The notes: generated from the sequence alone by a model not told the origin. A stretch of DNA of 55,379 nt from Bacillus sp. (in: firmicutes) (GCA_011524525.1 WTKE01000041.1:1-55379); one strand, 5' to 3'. Positions 28,613-37,856 are shown, numbered from the stretch's first letter. Made by a program: numbers and translations.

Positions 28613-29577
28613 GAAAAAAGCTTCTTGAGGCATTTACAAACTCCGAACAAGAGTATGTTTCTGGACAGTACTTAGCAGATTTAATGGGGTGTTCAAGAAC
28701 GGCTGTATGGAAGCATATTGAAGATTTAAGAAAAGAAGGCTTTGAATTAGAGGCAGTTAGGAAAAAGGGTTACAAAATCTTAAACTTACCAAAGAGCATT
28801 TCAGCTGATCGCGTACAATTGGGGTTAAAGACCGAGTTTATCGGTAAAGTCATTCATTATGAAGAAACGGTTGATTCTACTCAAAAAATTGCTCATTTGT
28901 TATCGCATGAAGGGGCGGTAGAAGGGACCGTTGTGATTGCTGAGGAACAAAAAGGCGGAAGAGGAAGAATGGATCGTGTGTGGCATTCACCAAAATCTAC
29001 AGGAATATGGATGAGCCTTATTTTAAGACCGAAAATACCCATTCAAAGAGCACCTCAGCTTACGTTACTTACTGCTGTTGCCATTGTACAAGCAATTGAA
29101 GAAACAACTACTTTAACTCCGCAAATTAAATGGCCGAATGATATATTAATTGAGCAACAAAAAGTGACAGGGATACTAACTGAGCTTCAGGCAGATGCGG
29201 ACCGAATTATTTCCGTTATCGTCGGGATGGGTTTGAACATTAATCAAACGGAAGATGATTTCCCACCTGAACTTCGTGAAATAGCCACCTCCTTACGGGT
29301 GAAGGAGGGTAAGGAACTTGACAGAGCTGAATTAATAAAAGTTATTTTTCAGAAATTCGAAACGCTTTATATGATTTTTTTAGATAAAGGATTTTATCCG
29401 ATTAAGTTATTATGGGAAAGCTATGCAATAAGCATCGGTAAAGAAATAACAGCAAGAACCTTGAATGGTTCAATTAGTGGAAAAGCACTTGGAATCACCG
29501 ATGACGGTGTGCTGAAGGTAGAAGATGACTTAGGTAAAATACATCATATTTATTCCGCAGACATAGAACTTCACTAA
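28597..29577 (+). CDS. birA: Biotin-protein ligase and biotin repressor
   Basis: Bifunctional: ligates biotin to carboxylases and, as biotinyl-AMP complex, represses biotin genes. The 326 residues have an N-terminal winged helix (about 1-65, with C-S-R-T-A-V-W-K-H-I), the biotin loop G-R-G-R-M-D-R-V-W-H-S, K-W-P-N-D-I, and the SH3-like C-terminal domain. ATG 28597 follows GGGTGAC; GTG 28585 is less consistent with the family start. Last gene of the ypjD operon. Confidence 0.95.
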   Translation: MQSELRKKLLEAFTNSEQEYVSGQYLADLMGCSRTAVWKHIEDLRKEGFELEAVRKKGYKILNLPKSISADRVQLGLKTEFIGKVIHYEETVDSTQKIAHLLSHEGAVEGTVVIAEEQKGGRGRMDRVWHSPKSTGIWMSLILRPKIPIQRAPQLTLLTAVAIVQAIEETTTLTPQIKWPNDILIEQQKVTGILTELQADADRIISVIVGMGLNINQTEDDFPPELREIATSLRVKEGKELDRAELIKVIFQKFETLYMIFLDKGFYPIKLLWESYAISIGKEITARTLNGSISGKALGITDDGVLKVEDDLGKIHHIYSADIELH

Positions 29578-29585
29578 TTTGTAAA

Positions 29586-29614
29586 TAGATAAGTTTAAAG
29601 GATTTTGCTATAAT
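29586..29614 (+). promoter_or_regulatory. Sigma-A promoter of panBCD
   Basis: TAGATA (29586-29591), 17-bp spacer, TATAAT (29609-29614) with TGC before it, an extended consensus -10. Transcription should begin near 29621, giving a leader of about 200 nt. Confidence 0.7.
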
Positions 29615-29620
29615 TTGAAG

Positions 29621-29819
29621 CATCGGGCAGTATCCACAGTGAACTGCACCATTTATGTATATACAAAATTTTATAAAGTAGTCTGCCTAGATCCAAGATG
29701 GACCGGGACAGAGGGATAAACAAAACATCAAATTTTCAGGGATCCTTCTGTGTTTTTTTAGGATTCCTTTTTATATTGTAATCAAATGTTTTGTTCCTCT
29801 CCGGGAAAGGAGAATGTAT
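29621..29819 (+). ncRNA. Structured panB leader with intrinsic terminator, candidate pan motif
   Basis: The roughly 200-nt leader contains a long-range GGGCAG/CTGCCT pairing (about 29625-29697), a short GCAGT/ACTGC hairpin and a TCC/GGA hairpin flanked by unpaired purines near 29691-29707. An intrinsic terminator follows before panB. A conserved RNA called the pan motif is known in front of panB, panC or panD operons in Firmicutes including B. subtilis. Position and general shape fit that, but I cannot confirm the covariance pattern by eye. The arrangement suggests control by premature termination. Confidence 0.6.
29708..29760 (+). terminator. Intrinsic terminator inside the panB leader
   Basis: ACAGAGGGAT (29708-29717) pairs fully with ATCCTTCTGT (29742-29751, one G-U) around a 24-nt loop, followed by a G and seven T. 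It lies 60 bp before the panB start, so read-through must be controlled. Confidence 0.8.
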
Positions 29820-30656
29820 ATGAAACAGTTGAATGATTTTAGAAATATGAAAAAAAACGGTGAGAAAATCGTTATGTTAACTGCATACGATTATCCTTCA
29901 GCCAAGCAAGCAGAAGGTTGCGAAGTTGATATGATTCTTGTTGGTGATTCTTTAGGGATGGTTGTGTTAGGGTATGATTCAACCATTCCAGTAACAATAG
30001 CTGATATGATTCACCACGGTAAAGCGGTAAAACGTGGAGCTTCCAATACTTTTACAGTTGTCGATATGCCTTTTATGAGCTATCATTTATCCGTCCGAGA
30101 TACATTAATTACTGGCGCCAAAATGATTCAAGAAACTGGTGCACAGGCTTTAAAGCTTGAAGGTGCAGATGGGGTACTTGAACATATTCAAGCCTTAACT
30201 AATGCAGGGATTCCTGTTTGTGCACATTTGGGTCTAACTCCTCAGTCAGTAGCTGTATTAGGTGGTTACAAGGTTCAAGGGAAGGATGCTCAAGCGGCAC
30301 AAAAATTAATTCAAGACGCGAAGCTTTGTGAAGAAGCAGGTGCGTTCATGCTTGTTTTAGAGTGTGTGCCAAAGCAGCTAGCACGGGAAATCACTAATCA
30401 ATTATCTATACCGGTCATTGGGATTGGTGCAGGTGTAGAGGTAGATGGTCAAGTTCTTGTCTATCATGATGTCGTTACTTACGGTGTGAATAGAGTGCCA
30501 AAATTTGTGAAGACATACGGAAATGTAGATGAGGTAGCTACTAAAGGAATTTCCACTTATGTATCTGAGGTGAAAAGCAGTCAATTTCCTTCAGATGATC
30601 AAAGCTTTTCGATGAAAGAAGAAGAGTTAAAGGGTCTGTATGGAGGAGAAAGATGA
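29820..30656 (+). CDS. panB: 3-methyl-2-oxobutanoate hydroxymethyltransferase
   Basis: Makes ketopantoate from alpha-ketoisovalerate and methylenetetrahydrofolate, the first committed step of pantothenate and CoA synthesis. The 278 residues show V-M-L-T-A-Y-D-Y, the metal aspartate in L-V-G-D-S-L-G-M, and H-L-G-L-T-P-Q-S. The ATG at 29820 is spaced 7 nt from AGGAG; ATG 29814 is too close. It overlaps panC by four bases. Confidence 0.95.
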   Translation: MKQLNDFRNMKKNGEKIVMLTAYDYPSAKQAEGCEVDMILVGDSLGMVVLGYDSTIPVTIADMIHHGKAVKRGASNTFTVVDMPFMSYHLSVRDTLITGAKMIQETGAQALKLEGADGVLEHIQALTNAGIPVCAHLGLTPQSVAVLGGYKVQGKDAQAAQKLIQDAKLCEEAGAFMLVLECVPKQLAREITNQLSIPVIGIGAGVEVDGQVLVYHDVVTYGVNRVPKFVKTYGNVDEVATKGISTYVSEVKSSQFPSDDQSFSMKEEELKGLYGGER

Positions 30657-31498
30657 AAGTAATCACTTCAATTTCACAAATGCAAAAAGAAGTTCAATCG
30701 CTAAAAACTGATAAGCTTTCAATCGGTTATGTCCCAACGATGGGCTACCTTCACGAGGGTCATGTACGTTTAGTAAAGGAAGCAAGAGAAAATAACGATA
30801 TTGTAATCATGAGTATATTTGTTAACCCATTACAATTTGGACCGAATGAGGATCTTGAGGCTTATCCGCGGGATTTTGTTCGGGATAGTGAAATAGCTAA
30901 AAATGAAAAGGTAGATTATATATTTTATCCATCAGTTGAAGAAATGTATCCATCGAAGCCTTCTATTACAGTTGCTGTTCAAAAGAGGGTTGATGTCCTT
31001 TGTGGAAGCTCGAGACCTGGCCATTTTGATGGAGTTGCAACCGTATTAGCGAAGCTTTTCCATATTATACAGCCAACCCGCGCGTATTTTGGTATGAAGG
31101 ATGCACAGCAGGTAGCGGTTGTGGATGGGTTAATAACTGATTTGCATTTCCCAATTGAATTAATTCCTGTAGAAACTGTAAGGGAAGAGGACGGTTTAGC
31201 AAAGAGCTCCCGCAATGTAAGATTAACATCAAAAGAGCGAGAGGAAGCCTCTGTCCTTTACAAAAGTTTAAAAGAAGCGGAAAAACAAATCCGTGCAGAT
31301 AAAAGAGATATTGAAGGTATCATTTCAAATATGAAAAATACGATAAGTAAGAACTCATCAGGAGAGGTTGATTATATAGAAATCTACTCTTATCCAGAAC
31401 TAGAAAAACTAGAGGATCTAGAGGGGAAAATCATCATCGCTCTTGCAGTGAAGTTTTCGAATGCTCGCTTAATAGATAATCTTGTGTTTACTATATAG
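30653..31498 (+). CDS. panC: Pantothenate synthetase
   Basis: Condenses pantoate and beta-alanine with ATP. The 281 residues have the nucleotidyl transferase signatures [10 protein letters not shown] (HIGH-like) and K-S-S-R-N-V (KMSKS-like), plus F-G-x-K-D-A-Q-Q near the pantoate site. Overlaps the panB stop (ATGA) and precedes panD, giving a complete beta-alanine to pantothenate unit. Confidence 0.96.
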   Translation: MKVITSISQMQKEVQSLKTDKLSIGYVPTMGYLHEGHVRLVKEARENNDIVIMSIFVNPLQFGPNEDLEAYPRDFVRDSEIAKNEKVDYIFYPSVEEMYPSKPSITVAVQKRVDVLCGSSRPGHFDGVATVLAKLFHIIQPTRAYFGMKDAQQVAVVDGLITDLHFPIELIPVETVREEDGLAKSSRNVRLTSKEREEASVLYKSLKEAEKQIRADKRDIEGIISNMKNTISKNSSGEVDYIEIYSYPELEKLEDLEGKIIIALAVKFSNARLIDNLVFTI

Positions 31499-31527
31499 AA
31501 AACGAAAAAAAGAGAGGAGAAATGACT

Positions 31528-31911
31528 ATGTTTCGTACGATGATGAACGGAAAGATCCATCGCGCAAGAGTAACGGAAGCAAATTTAAATTATGTAGGAA
31601 GCATCACCATTGATACAGACATTTTAGATGCTGTAGGTATGGTTGCTAATGAAAAAGTACAAATTGTAAATAATAATAATGGAGCTAGATTTGAAACATA
31701 TATTATTCCTGGGACAAGAGGTAGCGGTGTTGTTTGCTTAAATGGAGCAGCAGCACGATTAGTCCAAGAAGGGGACGTAGTGATCATTATTTCATACGCA
31801 TTAGTTGCAGAAGATAAGGTTGCCTCCCACGAACCGAAAGTAGCCATTATGAATGAGCAAAATCAAATTGTAGAATTACTTCATGCGGAACCAGAGAGAA
31901 CGATACGATAA
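31528..31911 (+). CDS. panD: Aspartate 1-decarboxylase
   Basis: Pyruvoyl-dependent enzyme that makes beta-alanine from aspartate. The 127 residues equal the B. subtilis length. The self-cleavage site is Gly24-Ser25 in N-Y-V-G-S-I-T-I-D, and N-G-A-A-A-R-L completes the active site. ATG 31528 is 9 nt from GAGAGGAG; ATG 31522 is too close. Last gene of panBCD, with a terminator 3 bp later. Confidence 0.96.
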   Translation: MFRTMMNGKIHRARVTEANLNYVGSITIDTDILDAVGMVANEKVQIVNNNNGARFETYIIPGTRGSGVVCLNGAAARLVQEGDVVIIISYALVAEDKVASHEPKVAIMNEQNQIVELLHAEPERTIR

Positions 31912-31936
31912 TTCCCCCTTCCACAGGGGGTTTTTT
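31911..31936 (+). terminator. Terminator of panBCD
   Basis: CCCCC (31914-31918) with GGGGG (31926-31930), followed by six T. Confidence 0.85.
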
Positions 31937-32004
31937 CATAGCTATATTCTATTCAATCAATGGCTTCTACTTTTTCTTTTGGCAAATTTATGTTACCGTT
32001 TGAT

Positions 32005-32018
32005 TGAATGAATGTTCG
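32005..32018 (+). promoter_or_regulatory. Candidate LexA box before dinG
   Basis: TGAATGAATGTTCG matches 12 of 14 positions of the Bacillus SOS box CGAACRNRYGTTYG. It lies 11 bp before the dinG start and abuts the ribosome binding site. Confidence 0.4.
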
Positions 32019-32029
32019 AGGTGTGACGA

Positions 32030-34828
32030 ATGACAAATCGTTTTGTAGTAGTAGATTTAGAAACCACAGGAAATTCACCGAAAAAAGGGGATAAAATTAT
32101 TCAATTTGCCGCTGTAGTGGTAGAAAACGGTGAAATTAAAGAAACGTTTTCTTCTTTGGTAAGTTCAGATAAACCTATCCCTCTTTTTATTGAGGAGTTG
32201 ACTGGTCTTAATAATAACATGTTAAAGGACGCGCCAACCTTCTCTGAGATAGCACCGAAAATTTTACAATTGCTAGAGGGTGCTTTTTTTGTCGCTCATA
32301 ATGTTTTATTTGACCTTTCTTTTCTTCAGGAAGAGTTAATTGATTCAGGGTATGAAGGATTTTTTGGACCTGTCATTGATACAGTTGAGCTTTCAAGAAT
32401 AGTCTTTCCTACGGCTGATAGTTTTAAATTAACCGACCTTTCGATTCAAGAGGGACTTGCACATGATCGTCCGCATCAGGCGGATAGTGATGCATATGTA
32501 ACTGCTGAGCTGTTCCTCATATTAATTAATATGTTAAAGGATCTTCCAGAACTCACTTTAAGACAACTCTTAAAGCTCGCTGGAGGCTTAAAAAGTGATA
32601 TCTCCTTGTTGCTAGATGAATATGTACTAGGAAAGTCTAGTTCAAGAGATGTAATTCCTGAAGGACTGGAAGTATTTCAAGGTCTTGTTCTAAGGAAGAA
32701 AGAAGAATTAGAAGAGATAGAACATCCTTTAATTGGAAACTATCCAATCACGACCTTAGAAAAAGAAGAAATGTTTCAAAAAGCATTTAAGGATTATGAG
32801 AAACGAGATGGACAGGTTCAAATGCTCGACCATGTGTATTCAGCTTTCAAAGAGGAGCATCATGCCCTGATCGAAGCTGGAACAGGGGTCGGTAAATCGT
32901 TGGCTTATTTGTTACCAGCAGCGATATTTGCGAACAACACAAATCATAAAATCGTGGTAAGTACGTACACAACACAACTTCAAGAACAGTTGCTAACAAA
33001 GGATATCCCATTACTAAAAAAAATGGTAGACTTCCCTCTAGAAGTAGTACTCTTAAAGGGGAGACACCATTATATAAGCTTAGAAAAGTTTTACCAATCC
33101 TTATACGAAGAGGAAGATAATTACGATACCAGCTTAACAAAGATGCAAATATTAGTATGGCTCACACAAACAATAACTGGTGATTACGAGGAACTGAACT
33201 TATCAAGTGGAGGTCTTCTTTTCTGGAATCGTATAAAAAATGATAGTGCGTCCTTCGTAAAGGATCGTTCTTGGCTAACTCACGATTTCTATTATCTCAC
33301 TAGACAACGGGTAAATGATGCGAAAATTATTATTACAAATCACTCATTGTTAATGGCTGACTTGAATGCAGAAAGTAGTATCCTTCCTCCTTTCGAATTT
33401 GTTATTATCGATGAAGCTCATCATTTCGAAAAAGCTGTTGGCAAGAGTTTTAATCAATCCATTGATTATTTATCCATAAGAATGCTTATAAGTCAGTTTG
33501 GTAGTACTGATCAGAGACAAACTTTCTATGAGTTAGAGCAAATCTTTACGAAATTGCATATGGAAGACAACGATCAACTTTTACGCTCTTTTCAAATAAA
33601 TGAAATGATCGTTGAACTTCAGTTTGAATTAGACGACTTATTTAGAGCCATTGCATTGTTTGTTAAAAAGAGCGCCAAAAAAGGAAACCAAAGATTGATT
33701 AAAAGAGTGACCCATGATGAATCGGCTAAAGAGTGGCACTCGGCGGTTGCTTCTGCGGAGCGATGTCAATTTTTATTAATGGATTTACATAAGGCCGTAT
33801 GTAAATGGGTGGATTTTGTAACAAGCCAACAACTTACGCTTGATTATCATCAAAAAATCACAATGAATGAAGTAATTTCATTCTTAAATGAGATTGAACA
33901 AATTCGAAATCAAATGAAGAATCTCATTGTTCAGCCTTTGCCTTCACATGTTACCTGGATTGAAATGGATGGAAGAGCAACGCAAAATTTAACGTCTATC
34001 TATTCGCAACCTGTAATAATCTCTGAATATTTAAAGGAACATTTTTTTTATAAGAAAAAAAGTGCGGTACTTACTTCTGCTACTATGACAGTCAATCAAT
34101 CATTTGATTATGTTTTGGATTCATTAGGGCTTGGGAAAGAGAATTGTAGTACCCTTCATATTCCTTCTCCTTTTGCCTATAAGGAGCAGGTCCAGGTATT
34201 AATTCCGGAAGATTTACCTGAAATAAATAAGGTACCTTTATCAGATTATGTGGCGGCTATAACTGAACATATCATCTCTATTGCAGAAGTAACAAAGGGA
34301 AGAATGCTGATACTTTTTACTTCGTATGATATGTTAAAGAAAACATATGATCTAATAAAAGAAAGTGGTCTATTGGATGACTATATTCTATTTGCTCAAG
34401 GAATTACGAGCGGAAGTAGATCGAGACTGACGAGAAATTTTCAGCGGTTTGAAAAATCAATCTTATTAGGAACAAGTAGTTTCTGGGAAGGGATTGATAT
34501 ACCAGGGGAAGCTCTAAGTTGCCTCATTATAGTTCGATTGCCTTTCACTCCTCCAGACGACCCAATTGCGGAAGCAAAAGGAGAATTAATACTAGCAAAA
34601 GGTCAAAATCCTTTTTCAAAGCATTCATTACCTGAAGCGGTATTACGATTTAAACAAGGTTTTGGAAGGTTAATTAGAAAGAAGACGGATAGAGGGTTTG
34701 TTATTATTTTTGATCGAAGAATTGTGACAACCACATATGGGAAGGCATTTTTAAAATCGATTCCTACCGTTCCAGTAAAAACATTAGACATTAATGAAAT
34801 GTTAACCGAGATAGAAGAATGGCTATAA
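32030..34828 (+). CDS. dinG: DinG-type helicase with N-terminal exonuclease domain
   Basis: A 932-residue protein combining a DnaQ-like 3'-5' exonuclease domain (about 1-180; V-D-L-E-T-T-G near 8-14 and later H-N-V-L-F-D) with an XPD/DinG superfamily 2 helicase. Walker A E-A-G-T-G-V-G-K-S begins at residue 282 and the D-E-A-H box is at 461-464. Helicase motif V-VI residues include S-F-W-E-G-I-D-I and Q-G-F-G-R-L-I-R. The four-cysteine iron-sulfur cluster of E. coli DinG is not seen, as is usual for the Firmicute form. Length agrees with B. subtilis DinG. Confidence 0.94.
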   Translation: MTNRFVVVDLETTGNSPKKGDKIIQFAAVVVENGEIKETFSSLVSSDKPIPLFIEELTGLNNNMLKDAPTFSEIAPKILQLLEGAFFVAHNVLFDLSFLQEELIDSGYEGFFGPVIDTVELSRIVFPTADSFKLTDLSIQEGLAHDRPHQADSDAYVTAELFLILINMLKDLPELTLRQLLKLAGGLKSDISLLLDEYVLGKSSSRDVIPEGLEVFQGLVLRKKEELEEIEHPLIGNYPITTLEKEEMFQKAFKDYEKRDGQVQMLDHVYSAFKEEHHALIEAGTGVGKSLAYLLPAAIFANNTNHKIVVSTYTTQLQEQLLTKDIPLLKKMVDFPLEVVLLKGRHHYISLEKFYQSLYEEEDNYDTSLTKMQILVWLTQTITGDYEELNLSSGGLLFWNRIKNDSASFVKDRSWLTHDFYYLTRQRVNDAKIIITNHSLLMADLNAESSILPPFEFVIIDEAHHFEKAVGKSFNQSIDYLSIRMLISQFGSTDQRQTFYELEQIFTKLHMEDNDQLLRSFQINEMIVELQFELDDLFRAIALFVKKSAKKGNQRLIKRVTHDESAKEWHSAVASAERCQFLLMDLHKAVCKWVDFVTSQQLTLDYHQKITMNEVISFLNEIEQIRNQMKNLIVQPLPSHVTWIEMDGRATQNLTSIYSQPVIISEYLKEHFFYKKKSAVLTSATMTVNQSFDYVLDSLGLGKENCSTLHIPSPFAYKEQVQVLIPEDLPEINKVPLSDYVAAITEHIISIAEVTKGRMLILFTSYDMLKKTYDLIKESGLLDDYILFAQGITSGSRSRLTRNFQRFEKSILLGTSSFWEGIDIPGEALSCLIIVRLPFTPPDDPIAEAKGELILAKGQNPFSKHSLPEAVLRFKQGFGRLIRKKTDRGFVIIFDRRIVTTTYGKAFLKSIPTVPVKTLDINEMLTEIEEWL

Positions 34829-34903
34829 ATAACGTATCCCCTCTAATGGATAAATTTTCTTTAACATCACAAACTAAAATTTAGAGTATTAGGGGGGACG
34901 AAA

Positions 34904-35758
34904 ATGAGTTTTATTTTTACGATCTGCATGATTGTAGCAAATTGGTATTATATACCTGCGGATTCACCGTTTGTACCTGCTGAAGTAGAAAGCATTGAAT
35001 TGAACTTAAAAGATGATGAATTAGCCGTTACATTTTTGCCTTTAACAAATGGGGAAGCAACACTTATCCAAAATGGTCAAGGAGAACATATCTTAGTTAA
35101 TACAGGTCATCAAGATACAGAGGAAGAATTAAAGCGAGTATTAAAGCTATATAACGTTACTCATATTTCTACCATCATCTTAACTAGCCCAGAGGAAGAG
35201 TATGTTGGAAATTTAAATATGCTTGCAGAATTTTATGATGTAAAACAGGTGATCACAAGTAAGTCTATAGCAGAAAAAATAGAAACGATAAAAACGGCAA
35301 ATAACGAGATACAGGATATTGGGATACATCTATGGACGCAGGGTACTAAACAGATGCTTGTCCAAAATCTTGAAGCAGAAGTTTTATACAATGGTGCTTC
35401 TAAGGAAGAAGGTTTAGACCTTTCTTTCACTTATAAGAGTAGCCGATTTCTCATTCTTACTTCAATGACCGAGGATTCAAATCGTACGTTGTTAAAATAT
35501 GATCTTTCAAATGTTAATATCGTCAAAATTCCACAATTTGCAATGGAGAATTCCGTAAATGAAAAATTATTAAGACATATGGATCCTCAATTGGCTGTTA
35601 TATTTCAATCTAAGCATATAGATCCCCATCAGGATATATTAAAGTTGCTTCAAGACATATGGCTGGATGTTCATTACACAAAAATGCACGGAATTCTTAC
35701 AATTAAATTCACTCCTACGAACTATGAAATTATATCCATTTCCAAGTCAGAGGAATAA
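34904..35758 (+). CDS. Metallo-beta-lactamase-fold-like protein lacking metal ligands
   Basis: A 284-residue protein with a hydrophobic N-terminus (about 1-14, signal or anchor). The next part reads like the ComEC/Rec2-type metallo-beta-lactamase domain: F-L-P-L-T-N-G-E-A-T-L-I-Q, I-L-V-N-T-G, then I-S-T-I-I-L-T-S-P-E-E-E-Y-V-G-N-L. In active members the last motif is T-H-x-x-x-D-H-x-G-G; here both histidines and the aspartate are replaced, so hydrolase activity is unlikely. The ATG follows AGGGGGG. I do not recall this gene between dinG and ypmA in B. subtilis. Function unknown. Confidence 0.7.
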   Translation: MSFIFTICMIVANWYYIPADSPFVPAEVESIELNLKDDELAVTFLPLTNGEATLIQNGQGEHILVNTGHQDTEEELKRVLKLYNVTHISTIILTSPEEEYVGNLNMLAEFYDVKQVITSKSIAEKIETIKTANNEIQDIGIHLWTQGTKQMLVQNLEAEVLYNGASKEEGLDLSFTYKSSRFLILTSMTEDSNRTLLKYDLSNVNIVKIPQFAMENSVNEKLLRHMDPQLAVIFQSKHIDPHQDILKLLQDIWLDVHYTKMHGILTIKFTPTNYEIISISKSEE

Positions 35759-35759
35759 A

Positions 35760-35783
35760 AAAGTCCGCGCTTTTACAGCGCGG
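35760..35783. terminator. GC-rich hairpin, T-run only on the minus strand
   Basis: CCGCGC (35765-35770) pairs with GCGCGG (35778-35783). On the plus strand no T-run follows; on the minus strand the stem is followed by AC and six T. It looks like a terminator in the opposite direction to the surrounding genes. Confidence 0.35.
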
Positions 35784-35833
35784 GAAAATTGTGTGTGAAC
35801 TAGAAAAAAATTTAATATCAATCGCTCAAAAGC

Positions 35834-35842
35834 TGTTATAAT
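35834..35842 (+). promoter_or_regulatory. Extended -10 promoter before ypmA
   Basis: TGTTATAAT with a consensus -10 at 35837-35842; no convincing -35. About 95 bp before ypmA, so it could serve ypmA-ypmB-aspB. Confidence 0.45.
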
Positions 35843-35936
35843 GTTTGATAAGAAATAAGCAGTTGCTTAAATATATTTTAACCTTTTCTGAAAAAGCTAT
35901 TGCTAACAAATATTAGAGAATGGAGTGAAAGATGTA

Positions 35937-36107
35937 GTGGAAAGTAAAATAGAGGTATTGTCAACTGTAAAGGTTGAATACACATCAGACCTTTATAAGG
36001 TGGTCGATGCCTTAAATCGGACGTTAAAAAGAGAGAATTTAATGTTCGGTCTAGCTCTAGATCAACAAGATAACTCAAAAGCAGTATTTACTATTTATCG
36101 TACATAA
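35937..36107 (+). CDS. ypmA: Small protein YpmA, DUF4264
   Basis: A 56-residue soluble protein, same length as B. subtilis YpmA, with L-N-R-T-L-K-R-E-N-L-M-F-G-L-A and the end K-A-V-F-T-I-Y-R-T. Function unknown. GTG 35937 is taken because it gives M-E-S-K-I-E as in B. subtilis and is 11 nt from GGAG; the GTG at 35925 overlaps that site. Probably an operon with ypmB and aspB. Confidence 0.85.
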   Translation: MESKIEVLSTVKVEYTSDLYKVVDALNRTLKRENLMFGLALDQQDNSKAVFTIYRT

Positions 36108-36122
36108 AGTGGTGCTAAATTG

Positions 36123-36596
36123 ATGAAGAAGTGGTTTTGGATTGCAATTATTGGAGTAATTATCCTCATCGGAATTACGATTAAAATATATTTAAACGCA
36201 ACTGAGCCAATTGCTGATGCGGAAAGTCGTGCTACAGCAATCGCTAAGGAAGAAACGGAAATAACTGATATTACGGAATTTTCGCTATACCATGGATCGG
36301 ATGCATATTATGTTGTTCAAGGCAGCAACAAAGAAGGGGAAAAGCTGATAGCTTGGATTCCTGAAAAAGGTGGAAAAATAGTGGTCTTACCCGCAGAAGA
36401 TGGAATCACAAAGTCTGAAGCTATTAATACTTTATCTAATGAAGTTTCTCCCGACCAAGTTATAGATGTTCGCTTAGGGATGGAAAAGAACAACCCACTA
36501 TGGGAAATTTACTATCACTCAAATAACGATAAGATTAACTACTTCTACATTGATTTTGAAACAGGGGAAGAAGTTAGAGAAATAAAGAACTTATAA
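36123..36596 (+). CDS. ypmB: Membrane-anchored PepSY-like protein YpmB
   Basis: A 157-residue protein with one N-terminal membrane helix (about 5-25) and an outside part made of two alpha/beta units resembling PepSY domains, ending Y-F-Y-I-D-F-E-T-G-E. ATG 36123 is used; a TTG at 36120 adds one residue. Its stop is 18 bp before aspB. Function unknown; position as in B. subtilis. Confidence 0.85.
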   Translation: MKKWFWIAIIGVIILIGITIKIYLNATEPIADAESRATAIAKEETEITDITEFSLYHGSDAYYVVQGSNKEGEKLIAWIPEKGGKIVVLPAEDGITKSEAINTLSNEVSPDQVIDVRLGMEKNNPLWEIYYHSNNDKINYFYIDFETGEEVREIKNL

Positions 36597-36614
36597 ATTT
36601 TGGAGGCAAAGAAA

Positions 36615-37805
36615 ATGGGATTTGCATTAGCGAAAAGAGTAAAGGCATTAACACCATCGACAACTTTAGCAATTACTGCAAAGGCAAAAGCATTAAAAGA
36701 AGAAGGCCATGATGTGATTGGATTAGGTGCTGGTGAGCCGGATTTTAATACGCCACAGCATATTATCGATGCAGCTGTTGCATCAATGAATGAGGGTCAC
36801 ACAAAGTATACACCTTCTGCAGGATTGCCCAAGCTTTTAGCTTCAATTGCGACAAAGTTTAAAGTAGATCAAGGCATTGACTATTCAGCAAAAGAAATCA
36901 TTGTTACAAATGGAGCTAAACACGCTCTTTATACACTTTTTCAAGTAATCCTAGATGAGGGTGATGAAGTTATCATCCCAACTCCTTATTGGGTAAGCTA
37001 CCCTGAACAAGTAAAGTTAGCTGGAGGACAGCCAGTTTATATTGATGGACTAGAAGAAAATGAATTTAAAATTACACCTGCTCAATTATCTAATGCCATT
37101 ACAGAAAAGACAAAGGCGGTAATTATCAATTCTCCAAGTAATCCAACTGGAATGTTGTATACAGAGAAGGAGCTATATGAGCTAGGTCAAATTTGTTTGC
37201 AAAAAAATGTATTAATCGTTTCTGACGAGATTTATGAAAAACTTGTTTATGGTGAAAATAAACATGTTTCAATTGCTCAATTATCTCCTGAATTAAAAGA
37301 ACAAACAATCATTATAAATGGCGTGTCGAAGTCACATTCCATGACAGGATGGAGAATTGGATACGCGGCAGGAAATCGTGAAATTATTGCTGCTATGACC
37401 AATCTGGCTAGTCATAGTACTTCAAATCCTACGACAACTGCACAATTTGGTGCAATTGCGGCATATAACGGTTCACAGGAACCAGTTGCTGAAATGAAAA
37501 AGGCTTTTGAAGAGCGCTTAAACATTATTTTTGACCAGCTATTACAAATCCCAGGTTTTACATGTGTTAAGCCACAAGGTGCATTTTATCTATATCCAAA
37601 TGCAAGCAAAGCGGCTCAAGCCTGTGGCTATGATTCAGTTGATGGATTTGTGGAAGGCTTACTTGAAGAGGCAAAGGTTGCCGTTGTTCCAGGTTCTGGC
37701 TTCGGAACACCTGATAATATTCGCCTCTCGTATGCAACGTCATTAAACCAGTTAGAAGAAGCCATTAAACGTATGAAAAACTTCGTAGAAAACAAAATGG
37801 CTTAA
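36615..37805 (+). CDS. aspB: Aspartate aminotransferase
   Basis: PLP enzyme converting oxaloacetate and glutamate to aspartate and 2-oxoglutarate, feeding asparagine, lysine and beta-alanine routes. The 396 residues show G-L-G-A-G-E-P-D-F, S-P-S-N-P-T-G, the PLP lysine in N-G-V-S-K-S-H-S-M-T-G-W-R and the substrate arginine R-L-S-Y-A. ATG 36615 follows TTGGAGGC; the upstream frame start lies before that site. Paired with asnS downstream, which uses asparagine. Confidence 0.95.
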   Translation: MGFALAKRVKALTPSTTLAITAKAKALKEEGHDVIGLGAGEPDFNTPQHIIDAAVASMNEGHTKYTPSAGLPKLLASIATKFKVDQGIDYSAKEIIVTNGAKHALYTLFQVILDEGDEVIIPTPYWVSYPEQVKLAGGQPVYIDGLEENEFKITPAQLSNAITEKTKAVIINSPSNPTGMLYTEKELYELGQICLQKNVLIVSDEIYEKLVYGENKHVSIAQLSPELKEQTIIINGVSKSHSMTGWRIGYAAGNREIIAAMTNLASHSTSNPTTTAQFGAIAAYNGSQEPVAEMKKAFEERLNIIFDQLLQIPGFTCVKPQGAFYLYPNASKAAQACGYDSVDGFVEGLLEEAKVAVVPGSGFGTPDNIRLSYATSLNQLEEAIKRMKNFVENKMA

Positions 37806-37813
37806 CATTATGA

Positions 37814-37843
37814 AACAGAGTGCGTAGGCATTCTGTTTTTTTT
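37814..37843 (+). terminator. Terminator of aspB
   Basis: A 10-bp stem (37814-37823 with 37828-37837, one G-U) with a 4-nt loop and a T-run. Confidence 0.88.
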
Positions 37844-37856
37844 CTTTTATATAAAC

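Noticed and set aside
29691-29712. Possible T-box in the panB leader, from a TGG-ACC-GGG string
   Set aside because: The T-box core needs AGGGTGG-N-ACCGCG and a long stem I with a specifier loop. The leader is too short and the string departs from the core at several positions.
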